Of a stretch of DNA of 64,000 nucleotides, positions 8,090 through 17,814 are shown one piece after another. A program made the translations under genes and the position numbers. The DNA comes from Streptomyces cellulosae (GTDB lineage: Bacteria > Actinomycetota > Actinomycetes > Streptomycetales > Streptomycetaceae). Position 1 is the first letter of the stretch. The number at the start of each line of letters is the position of its first letter. The notes under the pieces are model-generated. The model searched no databases, had not been told where the DNA came from, and saw only the letters and a program-made list of their open reading frames with translations. The stretch lies in NCBI RefSeq assembly GCF_000721105.1, contig NZ_JOEV01000046.1, positions 13,793 to 77,792 on the forward strand. Direction: 5' to 3'.

Positions 8090-11000
8090 TGATCGCCGCC
8101 TCCATCATCTTCTCGGTGATCTCGGTCTCGGTGAGACCCGCTCGCTCGGCGGCGTCCTTGGCGGCGAGCACTGCCTTGTACGTGCTGGGGATGATCTTGC
8201 TGAAGCGCTGCACGGCGTCGTCCCACTCGGCGAGCAGCTTCTCGGCGACCGTCGACGCGGTCTCCTCGGCGTGGCGGCGCACCACGTCGTGCAGCCACTG
8301 CTTGTCGGTGTCGTCCAGCGCCTCGATCGCGCCGACGTTGCCGGCGTTGACGTTGTCGCGGTTCAGGTCGATGACGTACGCGATACCGCCGGACATGCCG
8401 GCCGCGAAGTTACGGCCCGTCTCGCCCAGGACCACGGCGTGACCGCCGGTCATGTACTCGCAGCCGTGGTCGCCCACGCCCTCGGAGACGACCGTGGCAC
8501 CGGAGTTGCGGACGCAGAACCGCTCGCCGGTACGACCGCGCAGGAACAGCTCGCCGCCGGTCGCGCCGTACGCGATGGTGTTGCCCGCGATCGTGGAGAA
8601 CTCGGCGAGGTGGTCGGCGCCCCGGTCGGGGCGGACGATGACCCGGCCGCCGGACAGGCCCTTGCCGACGTAGTCGTTGGCGTCGCCCTCCAGGCGCAGC
8701 GTGACACCGCGGGGGAGGAAGGCGCCGAAGGACTGGCCGGCCGAGCCGGTGAAGGTGATGTCGATGGTGTCGTCGGGCAGGCCCGCGCCACCGAACTTCT
8801 TCGTCACCTCGTGGCCGAGCATGGTGCCGACCGTGCGGTTGATGTTGCGGATCGCGACCTGGGCGCGCACCGGCTGGGCGTCGGTCGCGGAGTCCGCGGC
8901 CAGGGCGTCGCCGGCGAGCTTGATCAGCTCGTTGTCGAGCGCCTTCTCCAGGCCGTGGTCCTGCTTGACGACCTGGTGCAGCGGGGCGCCCTCGGGCAGC
9001 TCGGGCACGTAGAAGAGCGGGGACAGGTCCAGGCCCTGCGCCTTCCAGTGGTCGACCGCGCGGGTCACGTCGAGGGTCTCGGCGTGGCCGACGGCCTCCT
9101 CGATGGAGCGGAAGCCCAGCTCGGCGAGGATCTCGCGGACCTCTTCGGCGATGAACTGGAAGAAGTTCACGACGTACTCGGCCTTGCCGGTGAACCGGTC
9201 CCGCAGGACCGGGTTCTGGGTGGCGATGCCGACCGGGCAGGTGTCCAGGTGGCAGACACGCATCATGACGCAGCCGGAGACGACGAGCGGCGCGGTCGCG
9301 AAACCGAACTCCTCGGCGCCCAGCAGCGCGGCGATGACGACGTCGCGGCCGGTCTTGAGCTGGCCGTCGGTCTGCACGACGATCCGGTCGCGCAGGCCGT
9401 TGAGCAGCAGCGTCTGCTGGGTCTCGGCCAGGCCCAGCTCCCAGGGACCGCCCGCGTGCTTCAGCGAGGTCAGCGGGGAGGCACCCGTGCCGCCGTCGTG
9501 ACCGGAGATGAGCACGACGTCCGCGTGCGCCTTGGACACACCGGCCGCGACCGTGCCGACACCGACCTCGGAGACCAGCTTCACGTGGATCCGCGCCTGC
9601 GGGTTCGCGTTCTTCAGGTCGTGGATCAGCTGGGCCAGGTCCTCGATGGAGTAGATGTCGTGGTGCGGCGGCGGGGAGATCAGACCGACACCGGGGGTGG
9701 AGTGCCGGGTCTTGGCGACCCACGGGTACACCTTGTGGCCGGGCAGCTGGCCGCCCTCGCCGGGCTTGGCTCCCTGGGCCATCTTGATCTGGATGTCGTC
9801 CGCGTTGACCAGGTACTCCGAGGTCACACCGAAGCGGCCGGAGGCGACCTGCTTGATGCTGGAGCGGCGCGCCGGGTCGTACAGGCGGTCCGCGTCCTCG
9901 CCGCCCTCACCGGTGTTGGACTTGCCGCCCAGCTGGTTCATGGCGATGGCGAGCGTCTCGTGGGCTTCCTTCGAGATGGAGCCGTACGACATGGCGCCCG
10001 TGGAGAACCGCTTGACGATCTCGCTGACCGGCTCGACCTCGTCGACCGGGATCGGCTGCCGGTCCGACGTGAAGCCGAACAGGCCGCGCAGCGTCATCAG
10101 GCGCTCGGACTGCTCGTTCACCCGCTCGGTGTACTTCTTGAAGATGTCGTAGCGGCCGCTGCGCGTGGAGTGCTGGAGGCGGAAGACCGTCTCCGGGTCG
10201 AACAGGTGCGGCTCGCCCTCGCGGCGCCACTGGTACTCGCCGCCTATCTCCAGGGCGCGGTGGGCCGGCGCGATGCCGCTGGCCGGGTAGCCCTTGGCGT
10301 GGCGGGCGGCGACCTCCTTGGCGATGACGTCGATGCCGACGCCGCCGATCTTGGTGGCCGTGCCGCTGAAGTACTTGTTGACGAACTCCTCGTCCAGGCC
10401 GACCGCTTCGAAGACCTGGGCGCCCCGGTAGGAGGCGACCGTGGAGATGCCCATCTTGGACATGACCTTCAGGACGCCCTTGCCGAGGGCGTAGATCAGG
10501 TTGCGGATGGCCTGCTCGGCCTCGACGTCCGACAGGAAGGTGCCGGCGCGGACCAGGTCCTCGACGGACTCCATCGCCAGGTACGGGTTCACCGCGGCGG
10601 CGCCGAACCCGATCAGGAGGGCGACGTGGTGGACCTCGCGGACGTCACCGGCCTCGACCAGCAGGCCCACCTGGGTGCGCTGCTTGGTGCGGATGAGGTG
10701 GTGGTGGACGGCCGCGGTGAGCAGCAGCGACGGGATCGGCGCGTGCTCGGCGTCGGAGTGGCGGTCCGACAGGACGATCAGCCGGGCGCCGTTCTCTATG
10801 GCGGCGTCGGCCTCGGTGCAGATCTCGTCGATGCGTGCGGCGAGGGCGTCACCGCCGCCGGAGACCCGGTACAGACCGGACAGGGTCGCGGCCTTGAAGC
10901 CGGGCATGTCGCCGTCGGCGTTGATGTGGATGAGCTTGGCCAGCTCGTCGTTGTCGATGACCGGGAACGGCAGCGTCACGGTCCGGCAGGACGCGGCGGT

Positions 11001-12686
11001 CGGCTCCAGCAGGTTGCCCTGCGGGCCCAGCGACGAGCGCAGGGAGGTGACCAGTTCCTCGCGGATCGCGTCCAGCGGCGGGTTGGTGACCTGTGCGAAC
11101 AGCTGGGTGAAGTAGTCGAACAGCAGCCGGGGGCGGGAGGACAGCGCGGCGATCGGCGAGTCCGTACCCATCGAACCGATCGGCTCGGCACCGGCCTTGG
11201 CCATCGGCGCGAGGATGACGCGCAGCTCCTCCTCGGTGTAGCCGAAGGTCTGCTGGCGGCGGGTGACCGAGGCGTGGGTGTGCACGATGTGCTCGCGCTC
11301 GGGCAGGTCGGACAGCTCGATCTCGCCGGCCTCCAGCCACTCCGCGTACGGCTTCTCGGCGGCGAGCTGGGCCTTGATCTCGTCGTCCTCGATGATGCGG
11401 TGCTCGGCGGTGTCGACGAGGAACATGCGGCCGGGCTGCAGACGGCCCTTGCGGACGACCTTGGCGGGGTCGATGTCGAGGACGCCGACCTCGGAGCCGA
11501 GGACGACCAGGCCCTCGTCGGTGACCCAGTAGCGGCCGGGGCGCAGGCCGTTGCGGTCGAGGACCGCGCCGACCTGGACGCCGTCGGTGAAGGTGACACA
11601 GGCCGGGCCGTCCCAGGGCTCCATCATCGTGGCGTGGAACTCGTAGAAGGCGCGGCGGGCCGGGTCCATGGAGTCGTGGTTCTCCCACGCCTCCGGGATC
11701 ATCATCAGCACGGAGTGCGGCAGCGAACGCCCGCCGAGGTGCAGGAGTTCGAGGACCTCGTCGAAGGACGCCGAGTCGGAGGCGTCCGGCGTACAGATCG
11801 GGAAGACGCGGTCGATCTTCTCCTGGTCGCCGAACAGGTCGGAGACGATCTGCGACTCGCGGGCGGCCATCCAGTTGCGGTTGCCCTTGACGGTGTTGAT
11901 CTCACCGTTGTGCGCGACGAAGCGGTACGGGTGCGCGAGCGGCCACGACGGGAAGGTGTTCGTGGAGAACCGGGAGTGCACGAGCGCGATCGCGGAGGCG
12001 AAGCGGCGGTCGGACAGGTCCGGGAAGAAGGGCTCCAGCTGACCGGTGGTCAGCATGCCCTTGTAGACGATGGTCCGCGCGGACAGCGACGGGAAGTAGA
12101 CGCCGACCTCGCGCTCGGCGCGCTTGCGCAGCACGAAGGCCTTGCGGTCCAGGTCGATACCCGTGGCGGGCACCGCGGCACCGTCGGTCACGAAGACCTG
12201 ACGGAAGGCGGGCATCGTGGACCGGGCGGTGGCGCCGAGGAGTTCGGGGGCGACCGGCACCTCGCGCCAGCCGAGGACGGTCAGGCCCTCGTCGGCGGCG
12301 ATCGTCCCGATCGTCGAGACGGCGTCCTCGATGCCGTCCTCCGGCAGGAAGGCGATACCGACGGCGTAGGCACCGGCCGCGGGCAGCTCGAAGTCGGTCA
12401 CCTCGCGGAAGAAGGCGTCCGGTACCTGGGACAGGATGCCCGCGCCGTCACCCGAGTCGGGCTCGGAGCCGGTGGCGCCGCGGTGCTCCAGGTTGCGCAG
12501 AACCGTGAGCGCCTGCTCGACCAGCGCGTGGCTCGCCTCGCCGGTGAGGGTGGCCACGAAGCCGACGCCGCAGGCGTCGTGCTCGTTGCGGGGGTCGTAC
12601 ATACCCTGCGCAGCAGGGCGAGCATCCATGAACGACCGGTTCTGGCCATTCGTGGAGTGCTGGGACGGCTGGCGCGGCGTACGCAT
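8082..12686 (-). CDS. gltB: Glutamate synthase (NADPH) large subunit
   Basis: 1534-residue enzyme that makes two glutamates from glutamine and 2-oxoglutarate. The N-terminal glutaminase domain has HDACGVGF, with the cysteine becoming the N-terminal nucleophile after removal of a short propeptide. The FMN synthase domain carries [16 protein letters not shown], the [3Fe-4S] cysteines. The C-terminal part is the GXGXG beta-helix. The ATG at 12686 was chosen because GGGAGAG lies just upstream; the frame extends further but without a good ribosome site. It overlaps gltD. Possible nitrogen control is discussed under the candidate GlnR site. Confidence 0.97.
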   Translation of the reverse strand: MRTPRQPSQHSTNGQNRSFMDARPAAQGMYDPRNEHDACGVGFVATLTGEASHALVEQALTVLRNLEHRGATGSEPDSGDGAGILSQVPDAFFREVTDFELPAAGAYAVGIAFLPEDGIEDAVSTIGTIAADEGLTVLGWREVPVAPELLGATARSTMPAFRQVFVTDGAAVPATGIDLDRKAFVLRKRAEREVGVYFPSLSARTIVYKGMLTTGQLEPFFPDLSDRRFASAIALVHSRFSTNTFPSWPLAHPYRFVAHNGEINTVKGNRNWMAARESQIVSDLFGDQEKIDRVFPICTPDASDSASFDEVLELLHLGGRSLPHSVLMMIPEAWENHDSMDPARRAFYEFHATMMEPWDGPACVTFTDGVQVGAVLDRNGLRPGRYWVTDEGLVVLGSEVGVLDIDPAKVVRKGRLQPGRMFLVDTAEHRIIEDDEIKAQLAAEKPYAEWLEAGEIELSDLPEREHIVHTHASVTRRQQTFGYTEEELRVILAPMAKAGAEPIGSMGTDSPIAALSSRPRLLFDYFTQLFAQVTNPPLDAIREELVTSLRSSLGPQGNLLEPTAASCRTVTLPFPVIDNDELAKLIHINADGDMPGFKAATLSGLYRVSGGGDALAARIDEICTEADAAIENGARLIVLSDRHSDAEHAPIPSLLLTAAVHHHLIRTKQRTQVGLLVEAGDVREVHHVALLIGFGAAAVNPYLAMESVEDLVRAGTFLSDVEAEQAIRNLIYALGKGVLKVMSKMGISTVASYRGAQVFEAVGLDEEFVNKYFSGTATKIGGVGIDVIAKEVAARHAKGYPASGIAPAHRALEIGGEYQWRREGEPHLFDPETVFRLQHSTRSGRYDIFKKYTERVNEQSERLMTLRGLFGFTSDRQPIPVDEVEPVSEIVKRFSTGAMSYGSISKEAHETLAIAMNQLGGKSNTGEGGEDADRLYDPARRSSIKQVASGRFGVTSEYLVNADDIQIKMAQGAKPGEGGQLPGHKVYPWVAKTRHSTPGVGLISPPPHHDIYSIEDLAQLIHDLKNANPQARIHVKLVSEVGVGTVAAGVSKAHADVVLISGHDGGTGASPLTSLKHAGGPWELGLAETQQTLLLNGLRDRIVVQTDGQLKTGRDVVIAALLGAEEFGFATAPLVVSGCVMMRVCHLDTCPVGIATQNPVLRDRFTGKAEYVVNFFQFIAEEVREILAELGFRSIEEAVGHAETLDVTRAVDHWKAQGLDLSPLFYVPELPEGAPLHQVVKQDHGLEKALDNELIKLAGDALAADSATDAQPVRAQVAIRNINRTVGTMLGHEVTKKFGGAGLPDDTIDITFTGSAGQSFGAFLPRGVTLRLEGDANDYVGKGLSGGRVIVRPDRGADHLAEFSTIAGNTIAYGATGGELFLRGRTGERFCVRNSGATVVSEGVGDHGCEYMTGGHAVVLGETGRNFAAGMSGGIAYVIDLNRDNVNAGNVGAIEALDDTDKQWLHDVVRRHAEETASTVAEKLLAEWDDAVQRFSKIIPSTYKAVLAAKDAAERAGLTETEITEKMMEAAING

Positions 12687-13052
12687 CGGCTCTCCCGTCG
12701 TCGTCTGTGGCATATGCATATTGCCGAGGGACGACGCTGGCCCTCTGCGTGAGTGCAAAATTTCGTGCAGGTTACATGATGGAGCGGTTCTCGGGAACCG
12801 GATAATCCGTTCCAACATGCGGACGCCACGGGGAGCGGCGGGGGTACCGCGCACGTGGCTTGAAGTATGTGGGACCGAACGGGACAGATCGGTGTCCGTC
12901 GGCCCGGAAGCGGAGCAGGCGCCGTCGCCACCCCGCAAATGCGCCGCAGGCTTCCTTACCCACAGCGCTTACGGCTCATGCCCGGTGGTTAACCATTCGA
13001 AACCAGCGAGTAACGGCTACTTATGCGGCTCAACGCATAACCTGCAGCCGAC
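12687..13052. promoter_or_regulatory. 366-bp non-coding region upstream of gltB
   Basis: The gap between the VIT1-type gene end and the gltB start holds no credible gene. It must contain the gltB promoter and a possibly long leader. Two sequences resembling GlnR half-site pairs are visible: GTAAC-n6-GAAAT on the minus strand (12775-12760) and the stronger triplet at 12988-13014. The sequence is less GC-rich than its surroundings around 12750-12780 and 12985-13035. Confidence 0.6.
12988..13014 (+). promoter_or_regulatory. Candidate GlnR-type binding site
   Basis: GTTAA, six bases, GAAAC, six bases, GTAAC: three half-sites with exact 6-bp spacing, as in the Streptomyces GlnR pattern gTnAc-n6-GaAAc-n6 repeated. 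One base of the first half-site deviates. It lies about 300 bp upstream of gltB. The pattern is short and could arise by chance; the pathway makes it plausible. Confidence 0.4.
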
Positions 13053-13784
13053 CTATCCTACGACCGTTCCGAACAAGCTGCCCAGGGCGTACGTCACACC
13101 GGCCGCCGCACCCCCGAGAGCGAGCTGTCGCAGTCCGCTGAACCACCAGGACCGCTCGGTCACCCTGGCCACGACGGCACCGCATCCGAACAGCCCGAAG
13201 AGGGCGAGCAGCAGGGCCGGCCACAGGGCGGTGGCGCCGAGCAGATACGGCAGGACGGGCAGCAGGGCCCCCAGGGCGAACGCCCCGAACGACGACACGG
13301 CGGCGACCAGCGGCGACGGCAGGTCCCCGGGGTCGATCCCGAGCTCCTCGCGTGCGTGGATCTCCAGCGCCTGCTCGGGATCCCGGGACAGCTGCCGGGC
13401 GACCTCACGCGCCAGCTCCGGCTCCACCCCGCGCCCCTCGTACAAGGCGGCCAGCTCGGCCTCCTCGTCCTGGGGATGCTTTCTCAGCTCCCGCCGTTCC
13501 ACGTCCAGCTCGGCCTCGACGAGCTCGCGCTGCGAGGCGACGGAGGTGTACTCGCCTGCGGCCATGGAGAAGGCGCCGGCGGCCAGTCCCGCGAGGCCGG
13601 TGATGACGATCGTCTGCTGACCGACCGAGCCGCCCGCGACCCCGGTCATCAGAGCCAGGTTGGAGACCAGGCCGTCCATCGCACCGAAGACCGCGGGGCG
13701 CAGCCACCCGCCGTTGACGTCGCGGTGGGTGTGGTTGTCGCGGTGCGCCTCATGCAGCGCCGCCTCGGTCTCGATGATCGCCAC
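13053..13784 (-). CDS. VIT1/CCC1-family Fe/Mn transporter
   Basis: 243-residue membrane protein of the vacuolar iron/manganese transporter family. The N-terminal WLRPAVFGAMDGLVSNLALMTGV and the SMAAGEYTSVASQRELVEAEL block in the first transmembrane pair are family hallmarks. A charged cytoplasmic helix region (about 85-150) follows, then three hydrophobic segments. It probably exports or detoxifies divalent iron or manganese. The GTG at 13784 follows a GGGGGA-type ribosome site; an ATG at 13844 is the alternative. It is a single gene, divergent from the ADP-ribosylglycohydrolase operon. Confidence 0.85.
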   Translation of the reverse strand: MAIIETEAALHEAHRDNHTHRDVNGGWLRPAVFGAMDGLVSNLALMTGVAGGSVGQQTIVITGLAGLAAGAFSMAAGEYTSVASQRELVEAELDVERRELRKHPQDEEAELAALYEGRGVEPELAREVARQLSRDPEQALEIHAREELGIDPGDLPSPLVAAVSSFGAFALGALLPVLPYLLGATALWPALLLALFGLFGCGAVVARVTERSWWFSGLRQLALGGAAAGVTYALGSLFGTVVG

Positions 13785-14066
13785 GCCGGTCCCCCAGGGA
13801 TGCTCGAACTGCCTCTTTGGACTGATTCCACTTTTCGACAACACGCAACATACGCCTGGGAATTCCCGCCCGCCAGCAAGGAAAGGCTCGGCTAACCTGC
13901 GGTTTCATCCCTCACCGCTCATCCGTGGAGGAGCTCGCACAGATGTCGACCGGGTGACTCCGAGGTGCGGACGGCTGCACGGAACACCACACCGGGGACA
14001 GTTCCGCAAAGGGTTCCGCGCCCCGGAAACGTCTTCGGGCGGCGCCCCCGAGAGGAGAAGCCGCGT

Positions 14067-15086
14067 ATGGCATCGATCGCCTGCACTCCCTCCGCCCCGG
14101 CGTCCGCGAACGCCACCGAGCTCCGCGAGCGGGCCCGCGGCGCACTGCTCGGCCTGGCCGTCGGGGACGCCCTGGGCGCCCCGGCCGAGAACATGAAGCC
14201 CTCCGAGATCCGCGCGCGCTGGGGCCGCATCACCGGCTACGTCACCGACACCCCCGCCGGCACGGACGACACCGAGTACGCGATCTTCTCCGGCCTCCTC
14301 CTGGCCCGCCACGGCTCCGCGCTCACTCCGGCCCATGTGGAGGCGGCCTGGCACGAGTGGATCGCCGACTGCCACGAGGGCCCCTTCCGGGGCGCCGGCT
14401 TCAGCGAACGCGGCACCCTGGAGAACCTCCGCCGGGGCCTGGCCGCCCCCATCTCGGCCCAGCACCGCCACGCCTGGAGCGATGGCCTCGCCATGCGCGC
14501 GGCCCCCTTCGGCGTCTTCGCGTCGGGCCGCCCGGCCGAGGCCGCCCGCCTGGTCGCGATCGACGGCTCGGTGAGCCACGACGGCGAGGGGATCTACGGC
14601 GGCCAGGCGGTCGCGGCAGGGGTGGCGGCGGCGATGGCGGGCGCCCCGACCGTCGCGGTGGTCGCCTCGGCCCTGGCGGTCGTCCCCGACGACTCCTGGA
14701 CGGCCCGCTCCCTGCGCCGTGCGGTGGCGGTGGCCCACCGGGGCGAACGCGCGGTCCGCTCCGCCGTCGTCATCGGCGGCTACCCCTGGACCGACCTGGC
14801 CCCCGAAGCGGTCGCCCTCGCCTTCGGCGCCTACGCGGCAGCCGACGGCGACTTCGTTCAAGCGGTCCTGACAGCCGTCAACATGGGCCGCGACGCCGAC
14901 ACCACGGCAGCGGTGGCCGGCGCCCTGGCCGGCGCGACCGGCGGAGCCGCCACTATCCCGCCCGCCTGGGCCTCGGCCATCGGCCCGGCCCGCGGCAGCT
15001 GCCTCCCGTCCATGGCGGGCCACCACATCCTCGACGTGGCGGAACTCCTGATGCCGACCCCCAAGGGATCGGAGGTGCCCGCATGA
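14067..15086 (+). CDS. ADP-ribosylglycohydrolase-family protein 1
   Basis: 339-residue protein of the ADP-ribosylglycohydrolase (DraG/ARH) family, which hydrolyses N-linked ADP-ribose using two magnesium ions. ARGALLGLAVGDALGAP opens the fold near residue 24. The metal motifs are intact: GTDDTEYA (about 66-73) and NMGRDADTTAAVAGALAGA (about 271-289). GAGGAGA lies about 9 bp before the ATG at 14067. It is the first of six overlapping genes; its stop shares bases with the next ATG. No ADP-ribosyltransferase is nearby, so the substrate is unknown and may be a small nucleoside-like molecule. Confidence 0.85.
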   Translation: MASIACTPSAPASANATELRERARGALLGLAVGDALGAPAENMKPSEIRARWGRITGYVTDTPAGTDDTEYAIFSGLLLARHGSALTPAHVEAAWHEWIADCHEGPFRGAGFSERGTLENLRRGLAAPISAQHRHAWSDGLAMRAAPFGVFASGRPAEAARLVAIDGSVSHDGEGIYGGQAVAAGVAAAMAGAPTVAVVASALAVVPDDSWTARSLRRAVAVAHRGERAVRSAVVIGGYPWTDLAPEAVALAFGAYAAADGDFVQAVLTAVNMGRDADTTAAVAGALAGATGGAATIPPAWASAIGPARGSCLPSMAGHHILDVAELLMPTPKGSEVPA

Positions 15087-16582
15087 CCCCGCCGACCCCC
15101 TGGGCCGAGGGCATCACGACGGTTACGACACCGACGGAACCGCTGGAACCACTGGAACCGGAGTGCACGACGGCGGTCGAGCCGGCCGAACGGGAGACGA
15201 CGGTCACGGCCGAGCCGCTCGAACCCGAGCCCTCGACCGCGGCGGAACTGCTCGAACCGGTCGGACCCGAGCCCCCGATCACGGGCGAGCTGCTCGCACC
15301 CGAATCCACGTCAACGGCGGAGCCGCTCGAACCGCCGGCCGCGGACGGCGAGAACACCCCACCTGGGCCACCCGCACCCGACGACGAAAGCAGCACGGGT
15401 GGTCCGGGTGGGAACACTCCGGCCGAAGGCCAAGCCGAGGCCGTTCAACCCGCCTCGCCCGCCCCGCAACACCACCGCATCGAGGGTCTCCTGCTCGGCC
15501 TGGCCGCAGGCGACGCCGCCGGGTGGCCCGCCGCCCGCCATCGAGCCGTCCGGATGCCCGACTGGACCCGCCGCCTCACCCGCGAACTGGACACCTTCGC
15601 CGAACAGAACGCGACGACCACCCTCCCTGTCCCCATCGCCCTGAACCAACCCCCGGAACCCCTCTACCTCGGCCCCTCGGACGACGCCGAGTGGGCGGCC
15701 TTCACCGCCGAGGCCCTTCTCCGCGCGGGCGACGACACCGCCCTCGGCGACCTCAGCCGAGAACGCCGTACCCGCGCCGCCATCGACCTGACCTGGAACG
15801 CCGTAGCCGGCGAGGTCGCCGCCGCGGCGAACCGCGCCCCCGAGATCGAGTCCGCCGTCCTCCCTCTCCGCGCCCGCATCTCCGTCCGCGCCGGCCTCGG
15901 CAACCTCGCCACCGGCCTGCGCCCGCCCGCCACCGGCCACGACAACCCGCACTACTTCGACGACGCGGCCTGCGTCCGGGCCTGCGTCCTCGCCGTGGCC
16001 CACCCCGGCGACCCGCAGGGCGCCGCCGACCTGGCCGAGTTCGACGCCCGCTACACCCAGGACGGCGACGGCGTGCACGGCGCCCGCGCGATGGCGGCGG
16101 CCGTGTCCCTCGCCCTCGCCGGAGCCGACGTACAGACATGCGCGACCGCCGCGCTCGCCGAGCTCCCCGAGTCCACCGAGATCGGCCGCAACGCCCGCCA
16201 CGCGCTCCGGCTGGCCCACGACGCTCAGAGCGCCTTCGCCCTGGTCCCCCTGCTCGAGCACCAGATCGTCGACCACGTCTACAGCTACGGCGTCGCGGCC
16301 GCCGAAACCGTCCCGGTCGCCCTCGCCCTGGCCACCGCGGCACACGGCCGGATCGCGGAGGCGGTACCGGCGGCTGCCTGCCTCTCCCGGGTCGCCGACT
16401 CCGCCCCGGCCCTCGCGGGCGCACTCACCGGCGCGTTGGGCGGCGGCGGGGCGATCCCCGCTTCCTGGCGGGAGGCCTGCCGCACCCTCTCCGGCTGCGC
16501 GCTCCCCCGCCTCACCGGGACCGACCTGGTGGAACTCGCCGAACTCCTGGAAGCCGCACAACCAACCCCGCCAGAGGGATGA
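15083..16582 (+). CDS. ADP-ribosylglycohydrolase-family protein 2, probably inactive
   Basis: 499 residues. The first 125 or so are low-complexity, rich in Glu, Pro, Thr and Ala, with repeated EPLEPE/ELLEP units. The ADP-ribosylglycohydrolase fold begins near residue 132 (IEGLLLGLAAGDAAGWP). Both metal-binding motifs are altered compared with its neighbours: the first reads GPSDDAEWAAF (Thr replaced by Ala) and the second RVADSAPALAGALTGA, lacking the Gly-Arg-Asp-Ala-Asp-Thr signature. It is therefore likely a non-catalytic paralogue, perhaps a partner or binding subunit. Start and stop overlap the flanking genes. Confidence 0.8.
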   Translation: MTPPTPWAEGITTVTTPTEPLEPLEPECTTAVEPAERETTVTAEPLEPEPSTAAELLEPVGPEPPITGELLAPESTSTAEPLEPPAADGENTPPGPPAPDDESSTGGPGGNTPAEGQAEAVQPASPAPQHHRIEGLLLGLAAGDAAGWPAARHRAVRMPDWTRRLTRELDTFAEQNATTTLPVPIALNQPPEPLYLGPSDDAEWAAFTAEALLRAGDDTALGDLSRERRTRAAIDLTWNAVAGEVAAAANRAPEIESAVLPLRARISVRAGLGNLATGLRPPATGHDNPHYFDDAACVRACVLAVAHPGDPQGAADLAEFDARYTQDGDGVHGARAMAAAVSLALAGADVQTCATAALAELPESTEIGRNARHALRLAHDAQSAFALVPLLEHQIVDHVYSYGVAAAETVPVALALATAAHGRIAEAVPAAACLSRVADSAPALAGALTGALGGGGAIPASWREACRTLSGCALPRLTGTDLVELAELLEAAQPTPPEG

Positions 16583-16590
16583 TTCCGGGC

Positions 16591-17814
16591 ATGACACCCA
16601 AAACAGAAGAAAGCCGAGGAACGGGTCGCGGAACGAGCGGCGGAACGAGCCGAGGAACGAGCCGGGAAGCGAACCTGGACGAGCGCATCACCGGCGCCCT
16701 GGTCGGCGCGGCCGTCGGTGACGCCCTGGGCGGCCCGGTCGAGGGCTACTCCCCCGAGCAGATCGTCGAACGCCACGGCGACCGCGTCCACGGCATCGTC
16801 GGCCCCTGGAACGGCGACGCCTGGCGCACCGCCCGCCCCCTCGCGCCGTACCACAAGGGCGACGGGCACGTCACCGACGACACCTTGATGACCCACGCAC
16901 TCGTACGGGTCTACGCGCGGGTCCGCGACCACCTCGACGCGTACGCGGTCGCCGACCACCTGGTCCCGGAGCTGATGACGACCCCGCGCTGGATCCCGGA
17001 GCTGGAGGCCGAGGCGCTCCCCCTCCACCGGATCTTCCTCGCGGAGAAGTGGCTGGTGGCGCGCCTCCACTACGGCCACATCGACCCCCGCGAGGCCGGC
17101 GTCGGCAACATCGTCAACTGCGGCGCCGCGATGTACATGGCCCCGGTCGGCCTGGTCAACGCGGCCAACCCCGGGGCCGCTTACACCGAGGCCCTCGACA
17201 TCGCGGGCGCCCACCAGTCGTCGTACGGCCGTGAGGCGGCGGCCGTCCTCGCGGCGGCGGTGGCAGCGGCGACCGCACCCGCCGCGACCCCCGAGTCGGT
17301 CGTGTCCACCTGCCTCTCCCTGGCGAAGGACGGCACCCGTCAGGCGATCGAGAAGGTCTGCGAAACGGCATCCCGCCACTCGGACTTCGAGTCGGCGCTG
17401 ACTCCGCTCCGAGAGGCGGTCGCCCCCTACGACACCGTGGGTCCCGACTACCGCGTCCCCTGCCTCGGCGCCCGCCGCCCGTCCCGCCTGCACTCGATCG
17501 AGGAACTCCCCATCGCTCTGGGCATGTTGCTCGTCGCCGACGGCGACTACCGCCACACCGTTCTCGGCGCGGTGAACTACGGCCGCGACTGCGACTCCAT
17601 CGCGACGATGGCGGGCGCGCTCGCCGGCGCCCTCGGTTCCCCGGTCCCGGACGACTGGTCGAAGCAGGTGTCCGAGGCAAGCCGCCTGGACCTGTGGGCA
17701 CCGGCGACGACCCTCACGGCCGTGACCCGGGAGATCTTCGAAAGGGACGTCCACCGCCGCCGCGCCCATGAAGCGGCGTTCACGCAGATCGGAGGCCCCG
17801 GATGCTCCGACTGA
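16591..17814 (+). CDS. ADP-ribosylglycohydrolase-family protein 3
   Basis: 407 residues. A short Gly/Ser/Thr/Arg-rich head (residues 8-28) leads into ITGALVGAAVGDALGGPVEGY. Both metal motifs are intact: HVTDDTLMTHAL near residue 95 and NYGRDCDSIATMAGALAGALG near 330. It has extra segments between them (EALPLHRIFLAEKWLVARLHYGHI region) not seen in protein 1. ATG 16591 is 12 bp after AGAGGG; ATG 16579, which overlaps the previous stop, is an alternative. The 3' end overlaps the next gene by 13 bp. Confidence 0.85.
   Translation: MTPKTEESRGTGRGTSGGTSRGTSREANLDERITGALVGAAVGDALGGPVEGYSPEQIVERHGDRVHGIVGPWNGDAWRTARPLAPYHKGDGHVTDDTLMTHALVRVYARVRDHLDAYAVADHLVPELMTTPRWIPELEAEALPLHRIFLAEKWLVARLHYGHIDPREAGVGNIVNCGAAMYMAPVGLVNAANPGAAYTEALDIAGAHQSSYGREAAAVLAAAVAAATAPAATPESVVSTCLSLAKDGTRQAIEKVCETASRHSDFESALTPLREAVAPYDTVGPDYRVPCLGARRPSRLHSIEELPIALGMLLVADGDYRHTVLGAVNYGRDCDSIATMAGALAGALGSPVPDDWSKQVSEASRLDLWAPATTLTAVTREIFERDVHRRRAHEAAFTQIGGPGCSD

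Noticed and set aside
8271..12752. A plus-strand open frame of nearly 1500 codons
   Set aside because: It is antisense to gltB and arises from high third-position GC; it shows no domain and has no ribosome site.
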